From contig JBDUCU010000136.1 of assembly GCA_040003315.1 (NCBI GenBank), forward strand, positions 1 to 7,240: a stretch of 7,240 bases of DNA, read 5' to 3'. Shown in pieces: positions 6,551-7,240 of this stretch (position 1 is the first letter of the stretch; every line of letters starts with the position of its first letter). The notes beneath the pieces are model-generated. The model worked only from the letters and a program-made list of their open reading frames with translations. It was not told where the DNA came from and searched no databases. Position numbers and translations under genes: made by a program. This DNA comes from JACCZX01 sp040003315. GTDB taxonomy: Bacteria > Pseudomonadota > Gammaproteobacteria > Burkholderiales > Burkholderiaceae_F.

Positions 6551-6568
6551 GCGGTCCGCGCGGGCCGC
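6551..6568. terminator. GC-rich hairpin between convergent genes
   Basis: GCGGTCC (6551-6557) pairs with GGGCCGC (6562-6568) around a GCGC loop, with one G-T wobble. It begins one base after the NRDE stop codon and reaches the first base of the GNAT stop codon, so it fills the 18-base convergent gap. A 7-bp stem in this place could stop transcripts from both sides. No T-tract follows on either strand, so it is not a classic intrinsic terminator. Confidence 0.4.
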
Positions 6569-6984
6569 TACAGCGGGCAGCGCATTTCAACGTGAGGTAT
6601 TCCGGCGTCATCGTACTGATCGCCGTGCACCGAATAACCGTGCTTGCGATAGAAATCCTGTGCATGCATCTGCGCACTGAGCACGGCTTGCGAATGTCCG
6701 CGACGCCGCGCCTCGTCCATCAGCGCCCTCAGAATTGCGCTGCCGATCCCGCTGCCGCGCTCGCTCGGAGCCACGGCCATACGGCCAATGTGGCCGTCGG
6801 GCAGCAGACGTCCGGTACCGACTGCGTGACCGGCGGAATCGAACGCGACCGCATGGACTGACGCAACGTCGAAGGCGTCGAGTTCGATCTCGGCCGGCAC
6901 GTGCTGCTCGCTCACAAAAACCGCGAAACGCAGCGGTTCGGCCCAGCAGCGCATCTGGTCCCAGTCTCCGAGTTCAACTCGCAT
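6568..6984 (-). CDS. GNAT family N-acetyltransferase, ElaA/YjcF-like
   Basis: This 138-residue, single-domain GNAT protein would transfer an acetyl group from acetyl-CoA to an unknown amine. The acetyl-CoA binding motif A is visible at about 67-82 (IGRMAVAPSERGSGIG; the R/Q-x-x-G-x-G/A loop is R76-G77-S78-G79-I80-G81). The N-terminal RFAVFVSEQHVPAEIELDAFD (19-39) and the C-terminal AQDFYRKHGY and DAGIPHVEM match the ElaA/YjcF subgroup. The frame stays open to a possible start at 7092, but I chose the ATG at 6982-6984. There the protein begins at the expected place for the fold, and the 36 extra residues would lie entirely over the thioesterase gene and read as Arg/Cys-rich shadow sequence. 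It overlaps the end of the thioesterase gene by 11 bases, suggesting coupled translation. The substrate is unknown. Confidence 0.9.
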   Translation of the reverse strand: MRVELGDWDQMRCWAEPLRFAVFVSEQHVPAEIELDAFDVASVHAVAFDSAGHAVGTGRLLPDGHIGRMAVAPSERGSGIGSAILRALMDEARRRGHSQAVLSAQMHAQDFYRKHGYSVHGDQYDDAGIPHVEMRCPL

Positions 6985-7240
6985 CGGAAGATGGTCGGGT
7001 CGACACGTCGGGAGGAACCGTCTCGAAGCTGCGAATTTGCTCGCGCAGTGCCGCTGAAATCGGCACTGGCGTGCGCGAGGCCGGATCGGCATGCACGTAC
7101 ACGAGCTCGGCAGTCACCAAAACCGCTTCGTATTGCCTGCGCCGGTACATTTCGACTGCAAACTGCATGCTGCTCGTGCCAAGCCGCGCAATACGTCCGC
7201 AGATTTCGAGCTCGTCGTCGTAGTACGCTGACCATAAATA
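6974..7240 (-). CDS. Hotdog-fold acyl-CoA thioesterase (4HBT/YbgC-like), N-terminus missing
   Basis: The frame is open from the right edge of the window to a TGA at 6974-6976, giving 88 C-terminal residues. The visible part begins YLWSAYYDDELEICGRIARL and continues LGTSSMQFAVEMYR, then AELVYVHADPASRTPVPIS and LREQIRSFE. This is the second half of a 4-hydroxybenzoyl-CoA thioesterase-type hotdog: the 'GD-x-L/E-I' strand, the S-S-x-x-F strand and the 'A-x-x-x-V-x-V-D...P-x-P-I/L' strand followed by a terminal helix. Such enzymes hydrolyse acyl-CoA thioesters in the cytoplasm. The catalytic Asp lies near the N-terminus and is outside the window, so activity cannot be judged. The Met at 7168 is internal to the strand pattern and is not the start. 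The last 18 or so residues (ETVPPDVSTRPSSDAS) form a polar tail over the GNAT start. A small overlap of 11 bases joins the two genes. Confidence 0.87.
   Translation of the reverse strand, partial: YLWSAYYDDELEICGRIARLGTSSMQFAVEMYRRRQYEAVLVTAELVYVHADPASRTPVPISAALREQIRSFETVPPDVSTRPSSDAS

Noticed and set aside
6985..7092. N-terminal extension of the acetyltransferase to position 7092
   Set aside because: The 36 extra residues lie wholly over the thioesterase frame, which has the better protein pattern, and read as Arg/Cys-rich noise; the GNAT fold begins naturally at the ATG at 6984.
6735..7223. A 162-codon open frame on the plus strand
   Set aside because: It is antisense to the acetyltransferase and thioesterase genes, with an Arg- and Ser-rich, low-information translation.

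Overview
The window looks like an ordinary piece of core chromosome from a betaproteobacterium, most likely order Burkholderiales. The DNA is GC-rich and densely coded. The evidence for the order is the gene run mltG-tmk-holB-pilZ-tatD beside a divergent ygfZ, together with a DUF4936-type protein, which as I recall is typical of that group. No mobile element, CRISPR array, tRNA, rRNA or phage gene was seen. No gene-free stretch exceeds about 80 bases.

Layout, left to right. (1) Positions 1-353, plus strand: the 3' end of a glycine-rich, probably secreted or lipoprotein-type gene resembling DUF4136 proteins. (2) Positions 406-4382, minus strand: a compact five-gene operon read right to left. 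Its genes are mltG (peptidoglycan lytic transglycosylase), tmk (dTMP kinase), holB (DNA polymerase III delta'), pilZ (type IV pilus PilZ protein) and tatD (metal-dependent DNase). mltG/tmk overlap by 4 bases and tmk/holB by 13, so translational coupling is likely. (3) Positions 4383-4460: a 78-base divergent intergenic region with a good sigma70-like promoter for the mltG operon. (4) Positions 4461-6549, plus strand: ygfZ (folate-dependent Fe-S cluster protein), a DUF4936 protein of unknown function and an NRDE/TANGO2-family protein. Gaps of 5 and 2 bases suggest one transcript. (5) Positions 6568-7240, minus strand: a hotdog-fold acyl-CoA thioesterase, cut off by the window's right edge, followed by an overlapping ElaA-like GNAT acetyltransferase.

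The minus-strand operon joins DNA precursor supply (Tmk), the replisome clamp loader (HolB), cell-wall glycan processing (MltG), pilus assembly (PilZ) and a nuclease (TatD). This mixed grouping is conserved across many beta- and gammaproteobacteria. I found no convincing new system. The points most worth a second look are the unknown-function DUF4936 gene locked between ygfZ and the NRDE gene, the changed SRC motif in HolB, and the incomplete glycine-rich protein at the left edge.
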